Source: Streptomyces taklimakanensis
GTDB taxonomy: Bacteria; Actinomycetota; Actinomycetes; Streptomycetales; Streptomycetaceae
Direction: 5' to 3'
Assembly (NCBI RefSeq): GCF_009709575.1
Contig: NZ_WIXO01000001.1
Location: forward strand, 2,730,001-2,794,000
Length of the DNA: 64,000 nucleotides
The position numbers and the translations under genes were made by a program. The notes under the pieces were generated by a model that was not told where the DNA came from, did not search any database, and worked only from the letters and a program-made list of their open reading frames with translations. This document shows, one piece after another, positions 47,508-56,709 of the stretch; within the stretch, counting starts at the first letter, position 1; the number at the start of each line of letters is the position of its first letter.

Positions 47508-47578
47508 GGCCCCAGTCTGCCTGGTCCCCGTCGGCACGCGGCGATCCCCGTCGGTGTAAGGCGGTGGAGGACGGTGGT

Positions 47579-47618
47579 GAGGGACGGTGAGGGACGGTGA
47601 GGGACGGTGAGGGACGGT
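47579..47618 (+). repeat. Four perfect 10-nt tandem repeats
   Basis: GAGGGACGGT is repeated four times, with a partial copy just before it, in the gap between fba and the DUF3151 gene. It is outside any gene, upstream of the DUF3151 start. Confidence 0.95.
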
Positions 47619-47624
47619 ACGCGG

Positions 47625-47653
47625 CGGGCCCGGCACCAAGGGTGCCGGGCCCG
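47625..47653 (-). terminator. Terminator of fba
   Basis: A perfect 13-bp stem (47625-47637 with 47641-47653) around AAG, 70 nt after the fba stop. Confidence 0.85.
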
Positions 47654-47723
47654 TCACGCGGTGGTGCCCCGGCGCCGCGCGCCGTGACACCACCGTCGTT
47701 CGCTCGTCAGCCGCTCCGGCGGC

Positions 47724-48746
47724 TCACTTCAGGCGGGTGCCGGTGGAGCGCAGGTCGGCGCAGGCCTTGGCCACCCGCTCGGCCATGCCCTTCTCGGCCA
47801 GCTTGCCCCAGCTACGCGGGTCGTAGGTCTTCTTGTTGCCGACCTCGCCGTCCACCTTCAGCACACCGTCGTAGTTGCGGAACATGTGGTCCGCGACCGG
47901 ACGGGTGAAGGCGTACTGGGTGTCGGTGTCGAGGTTCATCTTCACCACGCCGTTGTCCAGCGCGGTGGCGATCTCCTGCTCGGTGGAGCCGGAGCCGCCG
48001 TGGAAGACGAAGTCGAAGGGGCTCTGCTTGCCGAACTTGGCGGCCACGCCCTCCTGGAGGTCCTTCAGCAGCTCGGGGCGGAGCACGACGTTGCCCGGCT
48101 TGTAGACGCCGTGGACGTTGCCGAAGGAGGCGGCCAGCAGGTAGCGGCCCTTCTCGCCCAGGCCCAGCGCCTCGGCGGTGCGGATGGCGTCCTCGACGGT
48201 GGTGTACAGCTCGTCGTTGATCTCGTGGCTGACGCCGTCCTCCTCGCCGCCGGTCGGGGTGATCTCGACCTCAAGGATGATCTTGGCGGCCTTGGCCGCG
48301 GCCAGCAGCTCCTGGGCGATCTCCAGGTTGTCGGCCAGGGTCTCGGCCGAACCGTCCCACATGTGGGACTGGAACAGCGGGTTCATGCCCGCCTCGACGC
48401 GCTTGCGGGAGAGCTCCAGGAGCGGACGGACGTAACCGTCCAGCTTCTCCTTGGGGCAGTGGTCGGTGTGCAGGGCGACGTTGACCGGGTACTTCTCCGC
48501 GACGATGTGCGCGAACTCGGCCAGCGCCACCGCGCCGGTCACCATGTCCTTGTTGTACTGACCGCCCAGGAACTCGGCGCCGCCCGTGGAGATCTGGATG
48601 ATGCCGTCGCTCTCCGCCTCGGCGAAACCGCGCAGCGCGGCGTGGAGCGTCTGCGTCGAGGTCACGTTGATGGCGGGGTAGGCGAACCTGCCTGCCTTCG
48701 CCCTGTCGAGCATCTCGCTGTAGACCTCGGGGGTTGCGATGGGCAT
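47724..48746 (-). CDS. fba: Class II fructose-bisphosphate aldolase
   Basis: A 340-residue zinc aldolase of glycolysis/gluconeogenesis. The first zinc-site motif is VALHTDHCPKEKL, later LEVEITPTGGEEDG, GNVHGVYKPGN and the FVFHGGSGS motif. The ATG at 48746 has AAGGAG 7 nt upstream. It is a single gene with its own terminator. Confidence 0.98.
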   Translation of the reverse strand: MPIATPEVYSEMLDRAKAGRFAYPAINVTSTQTLHAALRGFAEAESDGIIQISTGGAEFLGGQYNKDMVTGAVALAEFAHIVAEKYPVNVALHTDHCPKEKLDGYVRPLLELSRKRVEAGMNPLFQSHMWDGSAETLADNLEIAQELLAAAKAAKIILEVEITPTGGEEDGVSHEINDELYTTVEDAIRTAEALGLGEKGRYLLAASFGNVHGVYKPGNVVLRPELLKDLQEGVAAKFGKQSPFDFVFHGGSGSTEQEIATALDNGVVKMNLDTDTQYAFTRPVADHMFRNYDGVLKVDGEVGNKKTYDPRSWGKLAEKGMAERVAKACADLRSTGTRLK

Positions 48747-49090
48747 CTGTCCGCTCCTTGGTGTGCGAAAGCTGTTCGGCTCTGGTGTGGGTCAACGGAA
48801 CGACGTCATCGTCGCCCCCATACTCCCAGACGGACGCGCGTGCCCGACCTCCGCGTCCACTCCGGAGTGGAAGTGGGGTGAAAACCCCGGACGGAGCCCC
48901 GGGGAAGAGGGGCAGGGAGGCGGGCGGCGGATGGCGCCCCCCGCCCCGCCGGCCGGGTCACGGCGAGACGCCCCACACCGCCGGCCGGGTCACGGTGCGT
49001 CACCGTTTCACGTGAAACAGTGCGCCACACGGCCCTCCCCCGGTTGCCCACCCGGTCTGTGACGGACGGGCTTCCGGGGGAGGCTCAGAC
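48747..49090. other. Intergenic region between pyrE and fba
   Basis: Contains the parS site listed separately, an 18-nt direct repeat CCGCCGGCCGGGTCACGG (48946-48963 and 48978-48995), and presumably the fba promoter. No gene is seen. Confidence 0.7.
49004..49019. promoter_or_regulatory. parS: parS site (ParB-binding palindrome)
   Basis: The 14-bp palindrome GTTTCACGTGAAAC is the exact core of the bacterial parS consensus. In the 16-bp form only the first base differs (C instead of T). In Streptomyces, ParB loads on a cluster of such sites around oriC to organise and segregate chromosomes. Confidence 0.93.
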
Positions 49091-49630
49091 TCACTTCAGG
49101 CCCAGGTCCCGGAGCCCGTAGGCCTGGTAGTACGGCAGCCCGGCCTCCTCGATCGCCGGGGCGGCACCACGTTCGACGATCACGGCCACGCCCACCACCT
49201 CGGCGCCGGCCTCCCGCAGCGCCTCGACCGCCGTGAGGACCGAACCTCCCGTGGTGGAGGTGTCCTCGACGGCCAACACCCGGCGGCCCGCCACGTCCGG
49301 CCCCTCGATCCGGCGCTGGAGGCCGTGGGCCTTGCCCGCCTTGCGGACGACGAAGGCGTCCAGCTTCCGTCCGCGCGCGGCCGCCGCGTGCAGCATCGCC
49401 GTGGCCACCGGGTCGGCGCCGAGGGTCAGACCGCCCACCGCGTCGTACTCGACGTCCGCGGTCAGGTCGAGCAGCACCTGCCCGACCAGCGGGGCCGCCT
49501 CGGCGTCCAGGGTGATCCGGCGGAGATCGACGTAGTAGTCGGCCTCCTTGCCGGAGGAGAGGGTCACCCTGCCGTGGACCACGGCCTTGTCCTGGATCTG
49601 CCGCAGCAGCTTCTCGCGCGCGTCGCTCAT
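49091..49630 (-). CDS. pyrE: Orotate phosphoribosyltransferase
   Basis: A 179-residue enzyme joining orotate and PRPP to OMP in pyrimidine synthesis. It has TLSSGKEADYYVDLRR and the PRPP-binding loop VLAVEDTSTTGGS. It follows an aldose-epimerase-like gene on the same strand by 10 nt, suggesting one transcript. Confidence 0.97.
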   Translation of the reverse strand: MSDAREKLLRQIQDKAVVHGRVTLSSGKEADYYVDLRRITLDAEAAPLVGQVLLDLTADVEYDAVGGLTLGADPVATAMLHAAAARGRKLDAFVVRKAGKAHGLQRRIEGPDVAGRRVLAVEDTSTTGGSVLTAVEALREAGAEVVGVAVIVERGAAPAIEEAGLPYYQAYGLRDLGLK

Positions 49631-49640
49631 GCCGACGAGC

Positions 49641-50495
49641 CTAAGCCAGGCTCCCTTCCGGCCCCGCGTCCGGGCGGCGCCACGACCAGGTGGTGGACAC
49701 CTCCAACGGGTCGATGGGCGTGACCAGACGGGGATGGGTGTTGAGACCGTTGGGCGGACCCGTCTGCGGTTCGACGCAGACGGCCTCGGGCTGCTCGTCG
49801 TAGACCACCGCCCATTCGGCGCGGCTGGTGACCCTCAACTCCAGCTCACCGGGCCAGGTCAACGTCACGTCCACCCCGTCCGGCATCCCGAAGCAGTCGT
49901 CCCAGGGGCCGGGGCGGGGCTCCACACGGCGGCCGGTGGGAAGGTGGTCCGCGCCGCGCTCCTCCTGCCAGGCGGGGGAGAAGTCCAGCTCGACGTCCCC
50001 TCCGCCGCGCCCCAGGTTGCGCAGGAACCAGGGGTGCCAGCCGGCCTGGGCCGGGAAGGAGTCCTCGACGGTCTCCACCCCCAGGGTGAGGGTGAGGCCG
50101 CTGCCGTCCTCGGCCAGCTCCACCACCTGGGTCACCCGACCGGACCAGGGCCACGGGTCGGTGAGGTCACGGTAGAAGGCCGCGGTCCGCTCGTCCCCGC
50201 GGACCATCCGCCAGGGGACATCGCGGACGGTGCCGTGGATGGCGTGCTCCCCGGCGGTCACGGGGAGCTGATAGCGCTCGCCGCCGTTGAGGAAGCGCCC
50301 CTGACGGGTCCTGCCGCACCAGGGAACCATCACGAACGAGCCGTACCGCTCGCCCTGTCGCAGCACCTCCGTACCGCCGATGCGCAGCGAGGAGAGCCGG
50401 CAGCCGTTGCGGGGATCGATGGTCACCTCGGCGTCGCCGGCCCGCAGCCGCACTTCGCTCTCTGTGTCATGGGCCTCTTGGACAGTCACGTCCAC
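49641..50495 (-). CDS. Aldose 1-epimerase family protein
   Basis: A 284-residue mutarotase-fold protein. It has RYGSFVMVPWCGRTRQGRF, HAIHGTVRD with the candidate catalytic His, and AGWHPWFLRN. It probably interconverts sugar anomers; the exact sugar is unknown. The start GTG at 50495 precedes GACGTGACT. It is probably cotranscribed with pyrE. Confidence 0.9.
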   Translation of the reverse strand: MDVTVQEAHDTESEVRLRAGDAEVTIDPRNGCRLSSLRIGGTEVLRQGERYGSFVMVPWCGRTRQGRFLNGGERYQLPVTAGEHAIHGTVRDVPWRMVRGDERTAAFYRDLTDPWPWSGRVTQVVELAEDGSGLTLTLGVETVEDSFPAQAGWHPWFLRNLGRGGGDVELDFSPAWQEERGADHLPTGRRVEPRPGPWDDCFGMPDGVDVTLTWPGELELRVTSRAEWAVVYDEQPEAVCVEPQTGPPNGLNTHPRLVTPIDPLEVSTTWSWRRPDAGPEGSLA

Positions 50496-50631
50496 GACCT
50501 TAACCGCGTCGGGCGCGGTGGACCCGGTGATCGACGGCCGTGTGGGCGGCGGAGCCGTCGGCAGGGGGCGTCGGCGGAGGTCTCGACAGGGGCGGCGGGC
50601 GGAAGCCGTCAGCGGCGGCGGGCGGAAGCCG

Positions 50632-51816
50632 TCAGCGGCGGCGGCGCAGCACGCGGCCCACGACGACGGCCGATGCCAGCACCAGCGCGGCGGCCGGAGC
50701 GGCCCAGCGCAGTACGGCCGCGGCGGAGTCGTCGCCGGCGGGCGGAGGCACGGGGGCGTAGCGGCCGCGCGGTGGGGCGTGGTCCACCTCCTCGGCGCTG
50801 CGCCCGATCATCGTCCGGCGGGCGTGGGCCGCCTCGGCCTCGACGGGCTCCACCGGCTCCTCGCCCAGCACGCCGTCCAGATCACCGTCCAGATCGCCGC
50901 CCAGATCATCGTCCAGATCGCCGCCCAGATCACCGTCCAGGCCGCCGGCCGGATCACCGCCCAGCCCGTCGAACCCGGCGGTGAACTCCCCGCGCCCGAA
51001 GGTCGCCTCGCCCTCCTCGCCGGTGTCGCCCCGGGCGCCCCCGAGGTCCCCGCCGGGCGCCTCGTCGCTCTCCGGCTCCAGGGACGAGGGCGGCACCTCC
51101 ACGTCCGAGACGTCCCGCGCCCGCTCCTGCGGCACCCCGGACTCCTCGGCCTCCCCTTCGGCGGCCCTGTTGTCCCTGGCCTCCGCCGAGGCGGGGGTCT
51201 CGGGCGCGGGGATGCCGGGGATGACGGGCTCGTTGTCGTCGGGTTCGCCGATCCCGCCGGGCGCGGCGATCGTGCCGCCCGAGTCCGCCGGGCCGACCGG
51301 ATCGGCCGCCATGCTCGCCGCCAACTCGCCCCCGAACCGGTCCAACAGGCGGCGGCCCGCGGTGAGCCGCTGTTTCTCCTCGAACTCGGTGATCCGTCCG
51401 CCGCCGCGCAGCTCGGCGGTGCACACGAGGGTGGTGCCCGCACCGTCGTCCGCCGGACGGGGCACCACCGTCATGGTCAGCTCCACCGAACCGTCGCCCC
51501 GTGACTCGGCACCCTCGCCGCGGACGACGTACTCCTCCTCCGGGCCGTCGTCGGCCGCGCCGTCGCCCGCGCCGCGCGCCCGCGGGGACAGGTGGAGAGC
51601 ACCCCAGTAGGTGATGCTGGAGCCGCCGATCCGTACCCGCAGCCGCCCCCGGAGCGCCACGACGCTCCCGGACGGTGTCGCCTTCCCCTCGGGCTCCTCG
51701 GGCTCCGGCCGCTCCTCGGGCTGGAGCCCCGGCACACAGCGCGCGACGCGCTCCGGATCTGCGAGCGCCGCCCGTACGGCTCTGGCGGCGAACGGGACGT
51801 ACACCTCATGCTCCAT
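50632..51816 (-). CDS. SRPBCC-domain protein with long acidic linker and C-terminal anchor
   Basis: A 394-residue protein. The N-terminal CoxG/SRPBCC domain (about residues 1-170, starting MEHEVYVPFAARAVRAALADPERVARCVPG) is a hydrophobic ligand-binding fold. A Glu/Asp/Gly/Pro-rich linker of about 190 residues follows. A single C-terminal helix (LRWAAPAAALVLASAVVVG) with RRRR after it suggests a tail-anchored protein. A 24-nt in-frame repeat at 50879-50940 codes Gly-Gly-Asp-Leu-type units. Function unknown. Confidence 0.8.
   Translation of the reverse strand: MEHEVYVPFAARAVRAALADPERVARCVPGLQPEERPEPEEPEGKATPSGSVVALRGRLRVRIGGSSITYWGALHLSPRARGAGDGAADDGPEEEYVVRGEGAESRGDGSVELTMTVVPRPADDGAGTTLVCTAELRGGGRITEFEEKQRLTAGRRLLDRFGGELAASMAADPVGPADSGGTIAAPGGIGEPDDNEPVIPGIPAPETPASAEARDNRAAEGEAEESGVPQERARDVSDVEVPPSSLEPESDEAPGGDLGGARGDTGEEGEATFGRGEFTAGFDGLGGDPAGGLDGDLGGDLDDDLGGDLDGDLDGVLGEEPVEPVEAEAAHARRTMIGRSAEEVDHAPPRGRYAPVPPPAGDDSAAAVLRWAAPAAALVLASAVVVGRVLRRRR
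50879..50940 (-). repeat. 24-nt repeats (2.6 copies) in the linker of the SRPBCC gene
   Basis: The unit AGATCACCGTCCAGATCGCC plus GCCC is repeated with one change per copy. It is in frame. Confidence 0.85.
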
Positions 51817-51914
51817 GGGGCGGAGCCTACCCAGTACCTCCTCCGCGCGTACCCGGCCGCGCGGACATCGGCACGTCGCGGTCCGGCACCCGTGGTCCAC
51901 CGGCTCCCGTCGTC

Positions 51915-53603
51915 TCAATTCCGGTAGCGGGGGTGCAACAGGGTGGAGACGGGCAGGCCGGTGATCCGGTCCCGGCGCGCCCGTGCCGCCGAACGCCGCA
52001 GCTCCTCGGGGGCGAAGGCGTGGCGGGCGGGGCCGTTCGGATCCAGACCGAGGCGGGGCGCGGTGCCGTGGGCGGCCAGGACGAACCCCCAGTCGTCCGG
52101 CCGCTCCGGGGCGTCGGACAGCCGTCCCCGCACCGTGTAGGGCGCGGTGCGCAGCCCCGCCGCCCGCACGGTGGTCTCCACCGTCCAGTACGTGCGCGGC
52201 CGTTCCCCGGCCGGACCCGCGTGCACCACCAGCCGTCCCCGCTCGGCGAGCGCACGCGCGGCCATGCCGAAGAACTCCCGTGAGTACAGCCGGCTGTTGG
52301 CCGAGTCGCCGGAGTCCGGCAGGTCGGAGACGATCACGTCGTAGGGCGGCCGGTCCGAGCCCGGCCAGGAGCGCAACCAGTCGAAGGCGTCACCGGTCTC
52401 GACCCGCACCCGTGGATCGTCCAGCGCGCGCTCGGTGGCGCGGCTGAGCACCGGATCGGTGCGGGCCAGTTCGACCAGGCCCGGATCGGGCTCCACCACG
52501 GTGACCGATCCGACCTCCGGGTGGCGCAGCACCTCGCGCAGCGCGAAGCCGTCGCCGCCGCCCAGGACCAGCACCCTGCCGCGCGGTCCTTCCGCCATCG
52601 CGGGGTGGACCAGCGCCTCGTGGTAGAGGCGCTCGTTCCTGCCGCACACCCGCAACCGGCCGTCCAGGAACAGTCCGAAGTCGCCTCCCCCGCCGGCGCC
52701 GCCGGTGTGGGAGCCGCCCTCGGCGAGCGCGATCTCGTGGACGGCGGTCGTCACCACCGCCCGCACCTCACCGTCGTACACCGCCTGGCGCGCGGCCCGC
52801 TCGAAGGAGTCGACGACGACGGCACAGGTGAGCAGCAGGGCCATCACCACCGCGTTGACGAGCACCAGCAGACGGCGTGAGCGCCGGGAGAGGTCCCCTC
52901 CGAACAGCCACAGCACCAGCGCGCCGCCCGCTGCGGCGTTCACCGTGCCGACCGCCAGGGCGCCCGAGAGCTGCCCCAGCAGCGGCAGGAGCAGGAAGGG
53001 GAAGGCGAGGCCGCCGACGAGGGCTCCGACGTAGTCGGCGGCGAACAGGTCCGCCACCGCGCCGCCCGCGTCCTGTGCCCTGACGCGCTGGATGAGGACC
53101 ATCAGCAGCGGCATCTCGGCACCGATGAGCACCCCGATGACCAGGGAGAAGCCGATCAGCACCACCTGGGAGCCGCCGACCCAGGCGAAGTACGCGTACA
53201 GGACCATCGCCGAGCAGCCGCCGAAGAGGGCCAGCAGCGCCTCGACGATCCCGAACCCGACCGCCGCGCGGGTGCGCAGTCGTTTGGCGAGCAGCGATCC
53301 CAGCCCCATGGCGAAGACCATCACCGACAGCACCACGGAGGTGCGGGTGACGGAGTCGCCGGCCAGGTACGAGCCGAGCGCCACGAGTTCGAGCTCGTAG
53401 ACCAGGCCGCAGGCGGCGCAGAGGAAGACCGCGACCAGGACGAGGAACCGGCCGACCCCGGCCGGCACGGGCAGCCGAGCCTGTTCCTGCCGCGGCACCG
53501 GTGCCGGTGCCCGTGCCTGCTCCGAAGCGTGTTCCGGCACCGCCTCGTGCCCCGGCGCCGGGCCGGGTGGCCCCGCCGGTACGGAAGCGGGCGTTTCGAT
53601 CAT
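51915..53603 (-). CDS. Membrane-bound polyamine aminopropyltransferase (spermidine-synthase-like)
   Basis: A 562-residue fusion. About seven membrane helices (residues 60-270) are followed by a spermidine-synthase domain with the SAM-binding motif [19 protein letters not shown] and [12 protein letters not shown], the catalytic DLPD motif, and YSREFF. Membrane-fused forms of this enzyme are known in actinobacteria, but the acceptor is not certain. The ATG at 53603 is preferred over an upstream in-frame GTG. The N-terminal 50 residues are Pro/Ala-rich. Confidence 0.9.
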   Translation of the reverse strand: MIETPASVPAGPPGPAPGHEAVPEHASEQARAPAPVPRQEQARLPVPAGVGRFLVLVAVFLCAACGLVYELELVALGSYLAGDSVTRTSVVLSVMVFAMGLGSLLAKRLRTRAAVGFGIVEALLALFGGCSAMVLYAYFAWVGGSQVVLIGFSLVIGVLIGAEMPLLMVLIQRVRAQDAGGAVADLFAADYVGALVGGLAFPFLLLPLLGQLSGALAVGTVNAAAGGALVLWLFGGDLSRRSRRLLVLVNAVVMALLLTCAVVVDSFERAARQAVYDGEVRAVVTTAVHEIALAEGGSHTGGAGGGGDFGLFLDGRLRVCGRNERLYHEALVHPAMAEGPRGRVLVLGGGDGFALREVLRHPEVGSVTVVEPDPGLVELARTDPVLSRATERALDDPRVRVETGDAFDWLRSWPGSDRPPYDVIVSDLPDSGDSANSRLYSREFFGMAARALAERGRLVVHAGPAGERPRTYWTVETTVRAAGLRTAPYTVRGRLSDAPERPDDWGFVLAAHGTAPRLGLDPNGPARHAFAPEELRRSAARARRDRITGLPVSTLLHPRYRN

Positions 53604-53786
53604 GCCGGGAACGGTACGTGACCCCAAACGCCGGACTTGTCACCCACATGGGTGCAATGCCTCGCACACACGGGCGGGCGACGCGCGAGGTCCGCACCGC
53701 GCGGGGCGCACACACACGTCCGCCGCCCCGCACGCGACGTTCGCGTCCGGGGCGGAGTACGCGTCCCGCGCGGTGCGGGGCCGGTC

Positions 53787-54320
53787 TCACACCCCCGCGA
53801 GCTCCGGCTCCCGAACCCGCGCGTCGACTCTCGTGTGCGTCACGACGATCCGTCTCTCCTGCGGGTACGCGTGCCAGCTCCGCCAGTGCACCTGGCCGCC
53901 GAGGCGCTGGACCAGCAGGGCGGTGAAGGCGTACGGGCTGCCCGGGAAGGTTCCGGCCAGTCCGTGCGGGTGGTCCGCGACGAGCGCGAGCAACTCCTGG
54001 GCGCGCCCCGCGAACGAACCGCCGGAGAGCTTCTCGACGCGTGCCGCGAACGCGTACTCCCAGTCGTCGATCCGCTTGGAGACCCCCAGCGGCAGGGGCG
54101 TCCTGCTGCCGGGAATGCACGCCACGGTCTCGGAACAGGAAGGCCCGCCCTCCTCGTCGAGCAGCACCTGGTGCGAGGCGCCGAGCAGCCGCAACTGGAT
54201 CCGGATGCCCGGCAGTGCGAGGTCCAGCTTCGCCAGGGCGGGCATGGGCTCGAGTCCGAGCGCCCAGGCGAGGTCACCGGCGCGGGTATCGGTGTACGAG
54301 GTGTTCAGAGTGGTGAGCAT
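53787..54320 (-). CDS. DUF2617 family protein
   Basis: A 177-residue soluble protein of the actinobacterial DUF2617 family, function unknown. It has MLTTLNTSYTDTRAGDLAWA at the start, LRLLGASHQVLLDEEGG in the middle and GGQVHWRSWHAYPQ near the end. The ATG at 54320 is chosen by the family start. It lies 183 nt upstream of the aminopropyltransferase gene, same strand. Confidence 0.88.
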   Translation of the reverse strand: MLTTLNTSYTDTRAGDLAWALGLEPMPALAKLDLALPGIRIQLRLLGASHQVLLDEEGGPSCSETVACIPGSRTPLPLGVSKRIDDWEYAFAARVEKLSGGSFAGRAQELLALVADHPHGLAGTFPGSPYAFTALLVQRLGGQVHWRSWHAYPQERRIVVTHTRVDARVREPELAGV

Positions 54321-54504
54321 GGATCGGCTCCGCAACGCAGTGAGGGCGGCCGGCACACCCCCGGACCGAGGCACCCCGTCTGGGAGCGGAGGGGGTGTCT
54401 GTCGCCGGCTCGTGCCCACGTGGATCCGGGTACATCAGTCACCGAACCACGGAACACGCGGGGCCTACAGGCTTTTCACCCACCTTCGTCGTTTTTCCAT
54501 ACCA

Positions 54505-54535
54505 GAGGGGACCTGTCAGCTCATATGTTCCCCTC
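54505..54535 (-). terminator. Possible terminator after the Gly/Cys-rich gene
   Basis: GAGGGGA (54505-54511) pairs with TCCCCTC (54529-54535) across a 17-nt loop, 33 nt after the stop at 54569. Confidence 0.4.
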
Positions 54536-54568
54536 ACGATGACGCAACCGCCGTACGGGTGAACGACT

Positions 54569-54811
54569 TCAGGAACCACCGCCGCATCCGCCGCCCCCGC
54601 CACCCCCGCCGCACGAGAAACCGCCGCCGGACGAACCACCGTCCGAGGAGCCACCGTCGAAGAAGGCGAACCCCCCGCCGCCACCCGACGCGCCCGAGGC
54701 CCCGCCACCACGGCGCCGGCCCTTCGCGGACCGGCCCCCCGCGGACCGGACCACCGCCATGAGCACGGCCACCGGAATCAGAACCGACCAGAAGACGATG
54801 AAACCCGCCAT
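54569..54811 (-). CDS. Tiny membrane protein with Gly/Ser/Cys-rich tail (1)
   Basis: An 80-residue protein: one N-terminal membrane helix (residues 3-21), a short basic stretch (GGRSAKGRRR), then a Gly/Ser-rich tail with Asp-Gly-Gly-Ser-Ser units and Cys67 and Cys76 separated by eight Gly. The ATG at 54811 follows GAGGGAGGGG. It is related to the gene at 54978-55190. Function unknown. Confidence 0.75.
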   Translation of the reverse strand: MAGFIVFWSVLIPVAVLMAVVRSAGGRSAKGRRRGGGASGASGGGGGFAFFDGGSSDGGSSGGGFSCGGGGGGGGCGGGS

Positions 54812-54977
54812 GATGCCCCTCCCTCGTCCGTGTTCCCCGTCTGGGGCCTGACGGCACGATCCCCCTTCGCGACCGGCGCCAAAGCCGAGTTGAGGAACTC
54901 CAGAGGTTGGGCACCGGGACCGGTCGAACAGCGGGGCCGGCCCGGAAGGCCGGCCGGATCCCGGCCGCGGACGAACC

Positions 54978-55190
54978 TCAGTCGCCGCCTCCGCCCCCGC
55001 ACGAACCGCCGTCCGAGGAACCGCCGTCCGAGGAACCGCCATCGCCCCACCAGCCGCCGCTGCCGCCACTGCCGCCGTCGGACGAGCCGCCCGAACCGCC
55101 GGCGCGGCGGCCCGAGCCCCGGCTCCCCCGCACCACGACGACCACCACGAGCACCAACAGCCCCACCAGACAGACGACGAGGAACTCCAC
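54978..55190 (-). CDS. Tiny membrane protein with Gly/Ser/Cys-rich tail (2)
   Basis: A 70-residue protein: one membrane helix (residues 3-20), then Arg and Gly/Ser, a WWGD patch, Asp-Gly-Gly-Ser-Ser units and Cys64 six residues from the end. The GTG at 55190 follows GAGGGGGGAG. It precedes its paralogue by 166 nt on the same strand and is divergent from the aminotransferase gene. Confidence 0.72.
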   Translation of the reverse strand: MEFLVVCLVGLLVLVVVVVVRGSRGSGRRAGGSGGSSDGGSGGSGGWWGDGGSSDGGSSDGGSCGGGGGD

Positions 55191-55331
55191 GTCGCTCCCC
55201 CCTCTCCGCGCCCAGCGCCCTCGCGCTCACCGGCCCGCCCGCTTCCTCCGCCCGGGCGGGCACCCTCCATGGTCCACGACCGTCCGCGGCGAGGTTGAGG
55301 AACCCCCCGCTCCCGGCGGAGGATGGCCGCC

Positions 55332-56513
55332 ATGACCGCCACCGGACGCCCCCTGCTCAACCGCCGCCTCGCCGAGTTCGGCACCACCGTCTTCGCCGAG
55401 ATGTCGGCGCTGGCGGTGGCGACCGGCTCGATCAACCTCGGCCAGGGCTTCCCCGACACCGACGGCCCCGAGTCCGTGCGGGAGGCCGCCGTACGGGCGC
55501 TGCGCGACGGCCGCGGCAACCAGTACCCGCCCGGCCCCGGCATCCGGGAGCTGCGCGCCGCCGTCGCCGGGCACCAGCGCCGCTTCCACGGCCTGGAGTA
55601 CGACCCGGAGACCGAGGTCCTGGTCACCGCCGGCGCCACCGAGGCCATCGCCGCCGCCCTGCTGGCCCTGGTGGAGCCCGGCGACGAGGTGATCGCCCTG
55701 GAGCCGTACTACGACTCCTACGCCGCCTGCGTCGCCCTGGCCGGCGGCGTCCGCGTCCCCGTCACCCTGCGCCCCACCACCGACCCCGCGCCCGCCTACC
55801 GCCTGGACCCGGACGAGCTGCGCGCCGCCGTCACGCCCCGCACCCGGCTGCTCCTGCTCAACACCCCGCACAACCCCACCGGCACCGTCCTCGGCCGCGA
55901 GGAGCTGACCGCGATCGCCGAGCTGGCCGTCGAGCGCGATCTGCTGGTCGTCACCGACGAGGTCTACGAGCACCTGGTCTTCGACGGCGAGCACGTCCCC
56001 ATCGCCTCCCTGCCCGGGATGCGCGAGCGGACGGTGACGATCTCCTCCGCCGGCAAGACGTTCTCGTTCACCGGCTGGAAGGTCGGCTGGGTGACGGGCA
56101 CGCCGGAGCTGGTGGCGGCGGTGCGGTCGGCCAAGCAGTACCTGACGTACGTCTCGGCGGGCCCCTTCCAGTACGCGGTCGCCGAGGCCCTCGCCCTGCC
56201 GGACGACTACTACACGACGCTGCGCGAGGACCTGCGCGCCAAGCGGGACCTGCTGGTCGACGGCCTGCGGGCGGTGGGCCTCACCGTCTACCGCCCGGCC
56301 GGCACCTACTTCGTCACCACCGACATCCGCCCGCTGGGCGAGAAGGACGGCGTCGCCTTCTGCCGCGCGCTCCCCGAGCGCTGCGGCGTCGTCGCCGTCC
56401 CCAACGCGGTCTTCTACGACCGCGCGGAGGAGGGCGCGCACTTCGTCCGCTTCGCGTTCTGCAAGCGCGAGGAGGTCCTGCGGGAGGCCGTGGAGCGCCT
56501 GCGGCGGCTGTGA
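55332..56513 (+). CDS. PLP-dependent aminotransferase, class I/II
   Basis: A 393-residue fold-type I aminotransferase. It has INLGQGFPDTDGPE, NTPHNPTG, VTDEVYEHLVFD and the Schiff-base Lys in SSAGKTFSFTGWKVGW. These resemble the kynurenine/glutamine-transaminase-like branch (KAT/DapC-like). The ATG at 55332 is preferred over 55323 because GGAGG is then about 9 nt upstream. Substrate not certain; methionine or kynurenine-type aromatic substrates are possible. Confidence 0.9.
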   Translation: MTATGRPLLNRRLAEFGTTVFAEMSALAVATGSINLGQGFPDTDGPESVREAAVRALRDGRGNQYPPGPGIRELRAAVAGHQRRFHGLEYDPETEVLVTAGATEAIAAALLALVEPGDEVIALEPYYDSYAACVALAGGVRVPVTLRPTTDPAPAYRLDPDELRAAVTPRTRLLLLNTPHNPTGTVLGREELTAIAELAVERDLLVVTDEVYEHLVFDGEHVPIASLPGMRERTVTISSAGKTFSFTGWKVGWVTGTPELVAAVRSAKQYLTYVSAGPFQYAVAEALALPDDYYTTLREDLRAKRDLLVDGLRAVGLTVYRPAGTYFVTTDIRPLGEKDGVAFCRALPERCGVVAVPNAVFYDRAEEGAHFVRFAFCKREEVLREAVERLRRL

Positions 56514-56630
56514 GACCGGGCTTGGGGGCCGGGCTTTGGGGCCGGCGGGCCGGTGCGCCGCTCGGGCCACCGACCGCCGGGCGGCTCCCTCCCCCGGGGC
56601 GGCGCCGGACCGCGCCGCCCCGGACGCACC

Positions 56631-56678
56631 GCGGCCCCGGACACGGGCCGGAGGAACCGGTCCCGTGCCCGGGGCCGC
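56631..56678. terminator. Bidirectional terminator between aminotransferase and YbjN genes
   Basis: GCGGCCCCGG (56631-56640) pairs with 56669-56678. After one mismatch CACGGG pairs with CCCGTG. It sits in the convergent gap. Confidence 0.8.
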
Positions 56679-56709
56679 GCGGGGCCTCGGACGGGCGGAG
56701 CGGGAGGAG

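Noticed and set aside
48946..48995. 18-nt direct repeat near parS considered as iteron or origin
   Set aside because: Only two copies, GC-rich, and no DnaA boxes or AT-rich unwinding region nearby.
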